From contig JBBQSU010000002.1 of NCBI GenBank assembly GCA_038234815.1, positions 1 through 64,000 on the forward strand: DNA of 64,000 nt, read 5' to 3'. Below, piece after piece: positions 33,673 through 43,059 of this stretch. Below the pieces are notes generated by a model. It worked only from the letters and a program-made list of their open reading frames with translations, did not search any database and was not told where the DNA came from. The DNA is from JBBQSU01 sp038234815 (GTDB lineage Bacteria; Planctomycetota; Phycisphaerae; Tepidisphaerales; Tepidisphaeraceae). Each line of letters opens with the position of its first letter. The stretch's first letter is position 1. The position numbers and the translations under genes are program-made.

Positions 33673-35574
33673 CTACGGACGGGCCACGAGGGCCGCGGTG
33701 CCTTCCATCATTTTTCCGCCACGTGTGAATTTCAAAACCACCATGTCGCCGGGCTTGGCAGCGGCCAGCGCGTCCACTAAATCGGCCAGCAAGTTTATTT
33801 TCTTTTCCCCGAAACCCACCAGCGTGTCGCCGGCCTTCAGGCGGGCCTTGGCCGCCGGCGAGTCGGGCACGGTCGCCGCGATCATCACGCCTGGAGTTGA
33901 CCGATCTGAAGTCATTGCCGGCTCAATGCCCAAGATGACGCCCGCAGGCGTGCCGCTCAAGCCGGGAATCCGCTGCATATCCTTGTCAGCCGAAGTAACA
34001 TAAAGCTCTTTGGGCATCTGCGTCAGCCGCTGGGTCACTTCAACGCTCAGGTCAATCACCTGGTCCAGCCCCGCAAAGTTAATCTTTTCAACGTCGTCGG
34101 TCGGGCGATGGTAGTCGGCATGAATCCCGGAGAAGAAAAACAGCACAGGAATGTGATGCTGCGCGAACGGCGTGTGATCGCTCGGCCCGATCCCGCTATT
34201 GCCGATGCTTTGCAGCATGAGTGGCGAGTGCACATCGGCATCCCGGAGGATCGGCTCGAACGAAAGCGCCGTTCCGCCACCACCGACGAGCAGTTTCTCG
34301 TCGCGCACGCGGCCCACCATGTCGAGGTTGAGCATGGCGACGGCTTTATCCAGCCCCATTGGCGGATGTTTTACAAAATAGTTTGACCCGAGCAATCCAA
34401 TTTCTTCGGCCCCGAATGCGACGAACACGATCGACCGGCTGGGTGGTCCGGCGCGCTTGATCCGGTCGGCGATGGCCAGCATGGCCGCAGTTCCGCTGGC
34501 GTTGTCGTCGGCACCATTATAAATCGCTCCGTCGGCGCTGGGTTCTGTTGTCGGCTGGGGGGCTAATGTGGGTAGGCCATGCACGTTCATTTTCCCGTGG
34601 CCGAGGTGATCGTAATGCGCCCCGACGACAACATATTCCCCGGCCGTTCGGCCTGATCCTGGCAGCATCGCCATCACATTCCTGGCCTTGCGGGTGATTC
34701 GATCCATGCTCACTCGCCCCGCGACGGTCACGCTGTCCAGTTCCGCCGATGCCGGGTTGCCTGTCTCGTCAATCGCTTCCTGGAGCGACGTCAAGTTCTT
34801 CACTGATCCCAGTTTCAGCAACTCGTCGGCGAATTCCTGCTTGATATGCACTGCGGGCAAACCGGCGGTCTCTTCCCCAAAACTTCTGAAAAACCGCATC
34901 AACTTATCATCATCGCCGTGATGATTGGGGGGATTGACCAGAATTACCCCCGATGCCCCATGATCGGCCGCGTTCTGAAGTTTCAGGCTGATGCTGGATG
35001 CTTGCGATAACCGGCCCGACTCCGGCTCAAAGCGGCTGTTGCCCAGCGCGTCGTGCGGCTCAAAACGCATCATCAGCACGACTTTTCCGCGAACGTTCAT
35101 ATCTGCATAGTCGTCGTAATGGTGTTCCGGACTGGTGATGCCGTACCCGACGAAGACGATCCGTCCTTCGATCGGGCCGTCGGCCGATAGCGTGGACGGG
35201 ATGAACTGCTCACGGAATTTCAGGGAACGATCGCCGAAGGAAAATTGCGTTGCCGGATCAATCTGGCTGGACCAGAGCACGTCAAAATTCTGAAAGTAAT
35301 CGGCCATGCCGGGCAGGGGCTTGAGGCCCATGTCGGCAAATCGAGACGCAATGAGCTTGGCCGCGCGATCGGCGCCGGACGAATCAAGCCCGCGGCCTTC
35401 CAATTCGTCAGACGCCAGCGCGCGCACCATGGCCTGCGGAGTGGAAAGGTCGGCGCTTTTTGGTCGGCTGGAGCAACCGATGACGCTCGCTAAAAGCAAA
35501 GCCAGCGCGCAGCGGGCAAGCTGGGTCTGGCAGTAAGCGTATCGAACGGAAGGAAAATAGGTCTGACGTTTCAT
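33673..35574 (-). CDS. M28-family aminopeptidase lipoprotein with PA and PDZ domains
   Basis: 633 residues. A signal peptide ends in the lipobox LASVIGC. A protease-associated domain (about 150-270) is inserted before the M28 catalytic domain, whose zinc ligands lie in VVGAHYDHLG, YNGADDNASG, FGAEEIGLLG, LNLDMVGR and GIHADYHRPTDD. A C-terminal PDZ domain (VMIAATVPDSPAAKARLKAGDTLVGFG) follows. It would trim peptides in the periplasm or at the cell surface. The start is the ATG at 35574 that begins the signal peptide; the frame is open to 35793 but not coding-like. Confidence 0.9.
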   Translation of the reverse strand: MKRQTYFPSVRYAYCQTQLARCALALLLASVIGCSSRPKSADLSTPQAMVRALASDELEGRGLDSSGADRAAKLIASRFADMGLKPLPGMADYFQNFDVLWSSQIDPATQFSFGDRSLKFREQFIPSTLSADGPIEGRIVFVGYGITSPEHHYDDYADMNVRGKVVLMMRFEPHDALGNSRFEPESGRLSQASSISLKLQNAADHGASGVILVNPPNHHGDDDKLMRFFRSFGEETAGLPAVHIKQEFADELLKLGSVKNLTSLQEAIDETGNPASAELDSVTVAGRVSMDRITRKARNVMAMLPGSGRTAGEYVVVGAHYDHLGHGKMNVHGLPTLAPQPTTEPSADGAIYNGADDNASGTAAMLAIADRIKRAGPPSRSIVFVAFGAEEIGLLGSNYFVKHPPMGLDKAVAMLNLDMVGRVRDEKLLVGGGGTALSFEPILRDADVHSPLMLQSIGNSGIGPSDHTPFAQHHIPVLFFFSGIHADYHRPTDDVEKINFAGLDQVIDLSVEVTQRLTQMPKELYVTSADKDMQRIPGLSGTPAGVILGIEPAMTSDRSTPGVMIAATVPDSPAAKARLKAGDTLVGFGEKKINLLADLVDALAAAKPGDMVVLKFTRGGKMMEGTAALVARP

Positions 35575-35660
35575 TTGAACGGCGATTGTAGCCACGTAAT
35601 TTCGGACTGTGCAAACGACAGGTTTCAAAATTCGCCTCGGGGTCGACAACCTGAAGCGCT

Positions 35661-35760
35661 CCTCTTGGATGGCCCCGCCCGCGAAGAAAGGGGGGCTGAA
35701 ACCGGTGCCGAACGAAACCTCGGCGGGGCCATCGCGTACGTGGCCATGGTCTGAAGAGGC
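35661..35760. other. long-armed inverted repeat, possible structured RNA or terminator region
   Basis: ATGGCCCCGCC (35669-35679) and GGCGGGGCCAT (35722-35732) are perfect 11-bp arms separated by 42 bases. CCTCTT (35661-35666) and AAGAGG (35755-35760) can pair outside them. It lies downstream of the PH-domain gene (minus strand) and upstream of the peptidase start, and no T-run follows. Confidence 0.3.
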
Positions 35761-35831
35761 CAGCCAGGAAGGAGGCCGGTGAGGAACGCCCACGGCCCGG
35801 CAATAGGGGCTAACGCCGCGCGGCGAAAAGG

Positions 35832-36374
35832 TCAGCCAACGTCGACTTTTATCACCCCGCGTTGCCGCTTGACCGCGATGATTCGCTGCTTCATCTGTTC
35901 AAAAAGCGGGCGAGGATCGGGCAGGTCGCGCAGTTCCAGTCTGGGGGTGGTTTGGTCGGCCGAGACGATGATGATCCTGCCGACGCCAAGGATTCGGTCG
36001 CTGAGCGACTGATGCAGTTTGATGTCCTCGACGTGCCAGAGTTCCAGCGTGTCGATGTTGCGGGAGAAGATGCCCGATTCGACATCCACACGGTAATTGC
36101 TGATGCGATAGCGGACAGATTTGGTCAGGATGAGTGGGACAAAGAACATGCACGCACCGGCAAGCACCAACGCCAGCCCCAGCCACCAGGCCACTCGAAA
36201 TCCGAAATATCCCCCGACGGCCAACCCAATGCCCACCAAGGCATAGATCGAGAAAGTGAAAATCTCCCCCCGGAGTTTTGGTGAACCATTGAAATAGACC
36301 TCCTCGCGGTCGTCCGCCGGGCGATGAGGGTCGGATTCCGGGACCGTCGAGGGCTGCGTATTGGGTTGCGTCAT
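35832..36374 (-). CDS. bacterial PH-domain membrane protein (YdbS/DUF304-like)
   Basis: 180 residues. Two hydrophobic segments (about 40-59 IFTFSIYALVGIGLAVGGYF and 65-86) are followed by the PH-like domain RYRISNYRVDVESGIFSRNIDTLELWHVEDIKLHQSLSDRILGVGRIIIVSADQTTPRLELRDLPDP, the standard DUF304/bPH2 form. Function is unknown, perhaps membrane stress related. The start overlaps the stop of the EVE gene by ATGA, so translation is coupled. Confidence 0.85.
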   Translation of the reverse strand: MTQPNTQPSTVPESDPHRPADDREEVYFNGSPKLRGEIFTFSIYALVGIGLAVGGYFGFRVAWWLGLALVLAGACMFFVPLILTKSVRYRISNYRVDVESGIFSRNIDTLELWHVEDIKLHQSLSDRILGVGRIIIVSADQTTPRLELRDLPDPRPLFEQMKQRIIAVKRQRGVIKVDVG

Positions 36375-36787
36375 GGCGGGCTTCCTTTGGCAAGATTTTC
36401 GATGCGCCGGAACATTTTCTCCGAAGTCGGGACGACGCTCAAGCGGCCGATGCGTAACAAGTCCCAGCCGGCAAACGCCGGATCGGCCTTGATCGTCGCC
36501 AGGTTCACCGGTGCCAGTAGTTTGCGCTTGGCCTTCAAATCCGCGACTACAATTTTCGGATTCGTTTCTTTCGGATCAGCATAAGCCGGCGAGACGATCT
36601 CGGCGATGCCCACGCAGGCCTTTTCATCGCCGGTGTGATAGATCAGGGCCAGATCGCCCGGACGCATCGTGCGGATGTGCTTGAGCGCCAGCGCGTTGGT
36701 TACGCCGTCCCACACCGCCTTTTTCTGCGCCAGCAGTTCCGCGAAGCTAAATTCTGACGGTTCGGTCTTCAGAAGCCAGAAAGCCAT
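36371..36787 (-). CDS. EVE-domain protein
   Basis: 138 residues. FWLLKTEPSEFSF at the start, WDGVTNALALKHIRTMRPGDLALIYHTGDEKACVGIAEIVSPAYADP in the middle and the end SVVPTSEKMFRRIENL match the EVE (PUA-like) family, which reads modified bases in DNA or RNA. Here it stands without a restriction partner and overlaps the PH gene by four bases. A role in recognising modified cytosine or tRNA is family knowledge, not shown here. Confidence 0.88.
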   Translation of the reverse strand: MAFWLLKTEPSEFSFAELLAQKKAVWDGVTNALALKHIRTMRPGDLALIYHTGDEKACVGIAEIVSPAYADPKETNPKIVVADLKAKRKLLAPVNLATIKADPAFAGWDLLRIGRLSVVPTSEKMFRRIENLAKGSPP

Positions 36788-36859
36788 AGGTGATCGACGG
36801 GCGTCAGGCCCGCGGCCTCGTGGTATTCAGCGCGATGCCAAACTTTCTTGGCCGGCCGA

Positions 36860-37240
36860 TCAGGTCAGATGCATTCCGCCATCTTCGCCGGCTTCGTCAC
36901 CGGCCCCTAGCGGCTTACGAAAAGTCTGTCCGACCTTGCGCAGCAGATCGACGAAATCCACTTGGGCGATGTTGTAGGCCTTGATCTTCAGGTGCGACGA
37001 CATCTTCATCTGAAGGGATTCCAACTGCCGCTGCTGTTGTGGGCTGACGGGCATTCCACTTTGCTCCTGCCGCATGAGCGTTTCAAATGCCTGCTGAAAC
37101 TCGGTGAGTAGCCGTTTGGCGTCGGCGTCTGATTCGAGCGCCTTCTGCGCCGCCTTGTATTTTGCCACCGCCGGCAGTTGAGCCACCTTCTGACCCAGCT
37201 TGTCGGCTTCCTTCAAGATCTCATCCAACTCAACTGCCAT
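36860..37240 (-). CDS. YlbF/YmcA-family (DUF964) protein
   Basis: 126 residues, nearly all helical. EILKEADKLGQKVAQLPAVAKYKAAQKALESDADAKRLLTEFQQ is the YlbF/DUF964 pattern, with the Gln/Glu-rich second helix (QQQRQLESLQMKM). In Bacillus such proteins partner with RNase Y; here the function is unknown. It starts only 11 bases from the divergent ThiF gene. Confidence 0.8.
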   Translation of the reverse strand: MAVELDEILKEADKLGQKVAQLPAVAKYKAAQKALESDADAKRLLTEFQQAFETLMRQEQSGMPVSPQQQRQLESLQMKMSSHLKIKAYNIAQVDFVDLLRKVGQTFRKPLGAGDEAGEDGGMHLT

Positions 37241-37251
37241 GATGTTTCCTT

Positions 37252-38295
37252 ATGAAAACGGATACTATAGATACAAATCGCATGAGCGTCGAACGTTATC
37301 ACCGACAAACCCTTCTGCCGCAAATCGGCAAACGCCAAGCCCTGCTTGGACAGGGGCGGGTGCTGATCCTGGGCTGCGGGGCCTTGGGAACGGTAGTCGC
37401 AGATCAATTGGCGCGCGCGGGCGTGGGCTATTTGCGTCTGGTCGACCGAGACGTGGTTGAGGCAACGAACCTTCAACGACAGGTTCTTTTTGCAGAATCC
37501 GACATCGGCGCGCCCAAGGCCGTCGCGGCCGGCCAGCGTATCGCTTGCGTAAATTCTGAGATTCAGACCGATGCCCGAATTGTTGATGTTCATTCCGGCA
37601 ATATCGAAACGCTGATGGAAGGCACGCAATTGGTGCTGGACGGCACGGACAACGTCGCTACTCGATATCTACTGAACGACGTTTGCGTAAAGAAGGGTCT
37701 GCCCTGGGTGTATGGGGCGTGCGTCGGAACCGAGGGACGGGTGATGCCGATTCTGCCCGATCAAGCCTGCCTGCGCTGCATTTTCCCGACACCCCCGGGC
37801 GCTTCGGAACTGCCCACTTGCGACACCGCCGGGGTGCTGGGCAGCGCCGCAAACATCGTCGGATCGCTTCAAGCCGCCTTGGCGATCAAAATACTGATTG
37901 GCGAGCCGATCGAGCCGGCTTTGACGGCTTTCGATGCCTGGACGGGCCGGTTCCACGCGATCTCAATCACTAACTCGCGTCGGGCGGACTGCCCCTGTTG
38001 TGGAAAGCGCAACTTTGAATTTCTGGACCGAGCGAGTGACTCGGAAGCGACGCTGTGTGGGCGAAACGCGGTACAGATTCGCCCGGGCAAGCCTGTGAAC
38101 GTCGATCTGGCCGCAGTGGCCGGGCGGCTTGAGTCGCTTGGCACGGTGGAGCGGTCCGCTTACCTCCTGCGCTGCCGGTTTTGCGAATGCCCTGAGATTG
38201 AATTCACCCTGTTCCCTGACGGCCGAGCGATCGTCGGGGGCACGCACGAACTGCGTCGCGCGCGAACCTTATACGCAAAGTACATTGGGATGTGA
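37252..38295 (+). CDS. ThiF/MoeB-type E1-like adenylyltransferase
   Basis: 347 residues. The ATP-binding ILGCGALGTVVADQLARAG and TNLQRQVLFAESDIGAPKAV, the VLDGTDNVATRYLLND loop, CLRCIFP and the second cysteine pair CPCCG are the E1-like set. A C-terminal extension of about 90 residues (LCGRNAVQIRPGKPVNVDLAAVAGRLESLG...LFPDGRAIVGGTHELRRARTLYAKYIG) is added, and the rhodanese domain of the MoeZ protein is absent. It would adenylate a sulfur-carrier protein. The JAMM peptidase and CysM-like genes follow in the same direction after repeat copy 2. An internal ATG at 37282 (MSVERYH) is an equally good start. Confidence 0.88.
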   Translation: MKTDTIDTNRMSVERYHRQTLLPQIGKRQALLGQGRVLILGCGALGTVVADQLARAGVGYLRLVDRDVVEATNLQRQVLFAESDIGAPKAVAAGQRIACVNSEIQTDARIVDVHSGNIETLMEGTQLVLDGTDNVATRYLLNDVCVKKGLPWVYGACVGTEGRVMPILPDQACLRCIFPTPPGASELPTCDTAGVLGSAANIVGSLQAALAIKILIGEPIEPALTAFDAWTGRFHAISITNSRRADCPCCGKRNFEFLDRASDSEATLCGRNAVQIRPGKPVNVDLAAVAGRLESLGTVERSAYLLRCRFCECPEIEFTLFPDGRAIVGGTHELRRARTLYAKYIGM

Positions 38296-38415
38296 CGGCG
38301 GGGGGTGAGCCGGTGAGTACCTTCTGACCATCACCATGGGTTCCGCGACGGGAGCTACACGGTCTGCCACTCCCATCAACCGTCCCCGCGGCGGCTTGGG
38401 TAGGCGCCGGCGGAA

Positions 38416-38449
38416 TTGGTGCGCTTTTTGGCGCCAAAAAGCGCACCAA
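38416..38449. repeat. composite repeat copy 2, palindrome A (perfect)
   Basis: A perfect 34-base palindrome, outer arms TTGGTGCGC and GCGCACCAA, centre TTTTTGGCGCCAAAAA. It is the counterpart of 22017-22048. In RNA it could form a 17-bp stem, but as DNA it has dyad symmetry suited to a dimeric protein. Confidence 0.85.
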
Positions 38450-38533
38450 GATTTGATCACTTCCAACAAAAATAATATTTTTTACAAATCGTTTATCTGA
38501 AGCGATTTAGGTGCGTTTTGGAGCACTCCGAGT

Positions 38534-38559
38534 TGCGCGAAAAGGCGCCAATTCGCGCA
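38534..38559. repeat. composite repeat copy 2, palindrome B
   Basis: 26 bases, outer arms TGCGCGAA and TTCGCGCA perfect, centre GGCGCC as in palindrome A; 22 of 26 positions are symmetric. Confidence 0.55.
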
Positions 38560-38600
38560 CCAGCGGCCCTTAATCGCCCTTAGGGTAGAGGAGTATTCGT

Positions 38601-38945
38601 ATGGCCAGCGACCTGTTCATTCTCTCAATCGTCTATTCAGCCGCGCGGGCTTGTGGGGCGGGCTCACCGCAGGACGCCCAGCTCGGACGCGGGGAAGCGT
38701 CCGGCAGAGCCGGACTTAAAATCTCGCCTGCTCGCCAAGGCGCGTGCATCTACCCCGCAGGGTATCCCTTGCCTTGGGCAATACGAGGGTCGCAACAAAC
38801 GGGACCCCCCGAGTACCTGGCCGGACCTGGAAATAACCTCTTCGTGACACCCATGGGACCCCAAAGGGACCTCTTCGGGACCCCCTTTGGACCCCCTTTT
38901 CCTATTCAAACGGGCGAGAAATATGAAAAAATGCCTGATTTTTGA
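38601..38945 (+). CDS. short ORF of composite repeat copy 2
   Basis: 114 codons after GAGGAG. The N-terminus MASDLFILSIVYSAAR parallels MADLILIL of copy 1; beyond that the two have no resemblance until the tail, which here reads as FGTPFGPPF. There are no catalytic motifs. Its status as a gene is doubtful. Confidence 0.3.
   Translation: MASDLFILSIVYSAARACGAGSPQDAQLGRGEASGRAGLKISPARQGACIYPAGYPLPWAIRGSQQTGPPEYLAGPGNNLFVTPMGPQRDLFGTPFGPPFPIQTGEKYEKMPDF
38844..38902. repeat. GGGACCC-rich tail of copy 2
   Basis: 59 bases matching 22384-22442 closely. Contains GGGACCCC, GGGACC and GGGACCCCC followed by CTTTGGACCCCC. No other copy is visible in the window. Confidence 0.6.
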
Positions 38946-39100
38946 AGAAATCCGATCCGCGGCGCCCAAGCATGTTCAAGAGGCCCAGCAAGAGACGTTG
39001 TTGATGGTTTCCGCCTCGGTTCTGGCCCGGTGTACTGCGGGCGGAAGGGTGCCGGGGGGGCGACAATTACGTGCTAAACCCATAGCCAAAGGAAAAAAAC

Positions 39101-39129
39101 TTGATCTAATACCCATTTTCCCCTAGACT
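39101..39129 (+). promoter_or_regulatory. putative promoter of the CysM-like gene
   Basis: -35 TTGATC (39101-39106), 17-base spacer, -10 TAGACT (39124-39129). The transcript would start only a few bases before the GTG at 39141, giving an almost leaderless mRNA. A CCTA-N6-TAGG dyad (39122-39135) overlaps the -10. Confidence 0.35.
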
Positions 39130-39140
39130 TAGTAGGAATT

Positions 39141-40100
39141 GTGCAACAAGTGGCTTCTCGATCAACGTCGCGTCTGGGCCGGTCAGTGCTCGAACTGATC
39201 GGCAACACCCCGCTTCTGGGCTTCAGGCGCGTCGGTCCGCCCAATCCGGGGGTCCAAGTGCTGGCCAAGGCCGAATGGTACAACCCGGGCGGAAGCGTTA
39301 AGGACCGGGCGGCGCTTAGCATGATCCTCGACGGCGAGCGGCGGGGACTGCTCACGAAAGATAAAATTCTCATCGACGCCACCAGTGGCAACACCGGCAT
39401 CGCCTATGCCATGATCGCGGCCGAACGCGGGTATCGAGTGAAACTGGCGCTGCCCGGAAATGCCAGCATCGAACGGAAGCAATGCCTGATGGCCTACGGC
39501 GCGGAACTTGTGTTGACCGACCCCTCCGAAAGCACCGACGGTGCCCAGCGGTTTGTTCGAGCGCTCGTCGATACTGACCCCGACCGCTATTTCTATCCCG
39601 ATCAATACAACAACCCCGCCAACTGGAAAGCCCATTACGAAACAACCGCAATGGAAATCTGGCGCCAGACCGTCGGGCGGGTTACGCATTTTGTTTGCGG
39701 GATGGGAACCACCGGGACGTTCATGGGTGTGACTCGGCGATTGAAGGAACTGAATCCCCAGATCCGCTGTATCAACATGCAGCCCGATTCCCCGCTTCAC
39801 GGCCTTGAAGGCATGAAACATCTGGCCAGCGCGCTGGTGCCGGGAATCTACGATCCCAAGATAGGCGACGATCAGGTGGAGGTGAGTACGGAGGACGCGC
39901 ACAGGATGGTGTTGAAACTGGCCCGTGAAGAAGGGCTTCTGGTGGGCGTGTCGTCGGGTGCAAATCTGGTGGCGGCGATGAATCTCGCTGCCACCGTCGA
40001 GCAGGGCGTTATAGTGACGATCTTCTGCGACTCGGCCAGTAAATATCTATCGGAAGATTTCTGGTCTGAAGCCAGCAGCGAAGCAGAAAACTGGCCTTAA
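39141..40100 (+). CDS. cysM: cysteine synthase, CysM-like
   Basis: 319 residues, PLP-dependent. The lysine is in NPGGSVKDRAAL (about residue 53), the substrate loop is TSGNTGIAYAMIAAE, and the phosphate-binding loop is CGMGTTGTFMGV. The C-terminus is shorter than in CysK. It makes cysteine from O-acetylserine or O-phosphoserine with sulfide, or from a carrier thiocarboxylate as in Mycobacterium CysM. The JAMM gene 19 bases downstream supports the carrier-dependent type. The start is GTG. Confidence 0.88.
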   Translation: MQQVASRSTSRLGRSVLELIGNTPLLGFRRVGPPNPGVQVLAKAEWYNPGGSVKDRAALSMILDGERRGLLTKDKILIDATSGNTGIAYAMIAAERGYRVKLALPGNASIERKQCLMAYGAELVLTDPSESTDGAQRFVRALVDTDPDRYFYPDQYNNPANWKAHYETTAMEIWRQTVGRVTHFVCGMGTTGTFMGVTRRLKELNPQIRCINMQPDSPLHGLEGMKHLASALVPGIYDPKIGDDQVEVSTEDAHRMVLKLAREEGLLVGVSSGANLVAAMNLAATVEQGVIVTIFCDSASKYLSEDFWSEASSEAENWP

Positions 40101-40119
40101 TAATGAAGAATCTGGTTCA

Positions 40120-40569
40120 ATGAACCCCATCGTGTTGACAACCTCGCAGGCCCGGCAGGTCGAAGTAGAAGGCGCGCGCGCCTATCCGAACGAATGCTGC
40201 GGAGTGCTGTACGGCCGCGATGAAGTGGGGGCGCGCGTTGTCGAGCGGATTGAGCCGGTGACGAACGATTTCGTTTCCGGGGAGCAGTTCCACCGCTTTT
40301 CCATCTCCGGCAAGCAACTGATGGCGGCCGAGCGCAGCGCCAGCGAAGCAAAGCAATTGGTCCTGGGTTTTTATCACAGCCACCCCGATCATCCTGCCCG
40401 GCCCAGCGAATACGACCGCCAGCACGCCTGGCCATTTTACAGCTATATTATTGTTGCCATTGCCGAAAAAACGCCCGGCGAAATGACCAGTTGGATTTTG
40501 GACGAATCGACCGAGCAGTTTTTGCAGGAGACCATTACAATCCAGTCATCCGAGACGCACTCTTTTTAG
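40120..40569 (+). CDS. mec: JAMM/MPN-family metallopeptidase, Mec-like
   Basis: 149 residues. The JAMM motif is complete: the glutamate in YPNECCGVLYG, then YHSHPDHPARPSEYD with both histidines, the serine and the aspartate that bind zinc. In Mycobacterium and Pseudomonas such proteins cut the newly formed cysteine from the C-terminus of the sulfur carrier CysO. It lies between CysM-like and CysK genes, exactly where that role is expected. Confidence 0.85.
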   Translation: MNPIVLTTSQARQVEVEGARAYPNECCGVLYGRDEVGARVVERIEPVTNDFVSGEQFHRFSISGKQLMAAERSASEAKQLVLGFYHSHPDHPARPSEYDRQHAWPFYSYIIVAIAEKTPGEMTSWILDESTEQFLQETITIQSSETHSF

Positions 40570-40582
40570 AAAGTAGATTATT

Positions 40583-41547
<965 letters not shown>

Positions 41548-41548
<1 letters not shown>

Positions 41549-42171
41549 TGCCGGCAAAGATGTCTGAATCCAAATCGACCAACATCACCTGGCACGCCGG
41601 CGAGGTTTCGCGGGCGGATCGTCAGGCTCTGCTCGGCCAGCGCGGTTGCACCGTCTGGCTAACCGGGCTGAGCGCCGCAGGCAAAAGCACCATCGCCTGC
41701 CTGCTGGAGAGGAAGTTGATCGAGCGCGGCCGATTGGCCTATCGCCTGGACGGCGACAACATTCGGCACGGGCTGAACAAAAACCTGGGATTCAGCCCTG
41801 CGGATCGGACAGAAAACATCCGCCGCATTGGAGAGGTCGCCCGGCTGTTCACCGATGCCGGCGCGATCGTCATCGCCAGCTTCATCAGCCCGTATCGGGA
41901 AGACCGCAATGCGGTGCGCGCGCTGTTATCGGAAGGCGATTTCGTTGAAGTCTTTGTCCATGTGTCGCTTGAAACCGCGACGCGCCGCGATCCCAAGGGC
42001 TTGTACAAGAAAGCGATCGCAGGGCAGCTCAAAGGTTTTACCGGCGTCGATGATCCTTACGAAGCGCCCGAATCGCCTGAGATCAGGATAGACACCGAGC
42101 AGTCGTCAGCGGAAGAATCGGCAGGACGCATTCTTGATTATCTCTATAGTAATGGATTTATGAAATCTTGA
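41548..42171 (+). CDS. cysC: adenylylsulfate kinase
   Basis: 207 residues. Walker A WLTGLSAAGKST, LDGDNIRHGLNKNLGFSPADRTENIRRIGEVA and the FISPYREDRNAVR block identify APS kinase, which makes PAPS from APS and ATP. The upstream sulfate adenylyltransferase is not in the window. One-base overlap with cysK indicates coupling. Confidence 0.95.
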
Positions 42172-42207
42172 ACTGCCCGCACCTGGCAAACGTTTTTGGA
42201 GCGCGAT

Positions 42208-43059
42208 ATGAAAATGTCACCGGTCGAACTTCATTGCCATAGCACTGCATCGGACGGCACATGCGCGCCGTCGGAAGTGGCGGAGTTGGCTGCCCGCGGG
42301 GGCTTAAGCGCGCTGGCGCTGACCGACCACGACACCACCGCCGGACTGGCCGAATGCCAGCAGGCTTGTGCCCGCCTGGGGGTCGATTTCCTCAATGGCA
42401 TCGAGATCAGCGCAGAAAATCCGTACGGCACCATGCACCTGCTGGGATACGGCATTAGCTCGGCAAGTCCCGTACTGGCCGATCTCACCCGGAGATTGAT
42501 CGAAGGCCGTAACGTGCGCAACCCCCGGATCGTCGGCCGACTTCAAGAGCTGGGGCTGGCCATCAGCATGGAAGAAGTGGAACAACACGCCGGTGGTGAA
42601 GTCGTTGGTCGGCCGCATATTGCTGGGGTCCTGGTGAAAAAGGGCTATGTGTCGTCGATCAATGAGGCGTTTAATGAGTATCTCGCCCCCGGCGGGAAGG
42701 CTTACTTTGACAAGGAGCGGCTCAGTTCCGCACAAGCCATCGCGATGATCGGTAAATCCGGCGGGCTGGCCGTGCTGGCCCACCCGGTTCAACTTAACTG
42801 TTCCAATGACGCGCAACTTGAAACGACTGTAAAAAATCTGGTTGACCAGGGACTGAGCGGGCTGGAGGTGCTGCACAGCAGTCACACCGCCGAAGAGGCC
42901 GCCAAATACACTCGCCTGGCCGACCGCTTTGGCCTGCTTAAAACGGGCGGAAGCGATTTCCATGGGTCCAACAAACCGAACGTGCAGCTCGGGCGCGCGG
43001 CCAATCAACTGGTTCCGCGGGCCTGGTTTGATCGACTGCGAGAAAGGCTGGGCCAGTGA
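42208..43059 (+). CDS. PHP-domain phosphoesterase, probable pAp phosphatase
   Basis: 283 residues. Metal ligands of the PHP fold: LHCHSTASDG at the start, TDHDTTAG, GIEIS, RPHIA, LAHPV and GSDFHG. It is of the YciV/TrpH type, whose characterised members hydrolyse 3',5'-nucleoside bisphosphates such as pAp. Lying between the PAPS-forming and PAPS-reducing genes, it most likely recycles pAp, the by-product of CysH, in place of CysQ. ATG 42208 follows GGAGCGCGAT. Its end overlaps cysH by four bases. Confidence 0.85.
   Translation: MKMSPVELHCHSTASDGTCAPSEVAELAARGGLSALALTDHDTTAGLAECQQACARLGVDFLNGIEISAENPYGTMHLLGYGISSASPVLADLTRRLIEGRNVRNPRIVGRLQELGLAISMEEVEQHAGGEVVGRPHIAGVLVKKGYVSSINEAFNEYLAPGGKAYFDKERLSSAQAIAMIGKSGGLAVLAHPVQLNCSNDAQLETTVKNLVDQGLSGLEVLHSSHTAEEAAKYTRLADRFGLLKTGGSDFHGSNKPNVQLGRAANQLVPRAWFDRLRERLGQ

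Larger units (their letters stand above)
38416..38902 (+). repeat. composite repeat family, copy 2
   Basis: Same order as the copy at 22017-22442: palindrome A, AT-rich spacer, palindrome B (38534-38559, TGCGCGAA...TTCGCGCA with GGCGCC centre) ending in GCGCACCA (38555-38562), CCCTTAGGGTAGAGGAGT, ATG at 38601 and an ORF, then the GGGACCC tail (38844-38902). It lies 120 bases after the ThiF gene and 238 bases before the CysM-like gene, close to the placing of copy 1 after the debranching enzyme. Confidence 0.7.
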
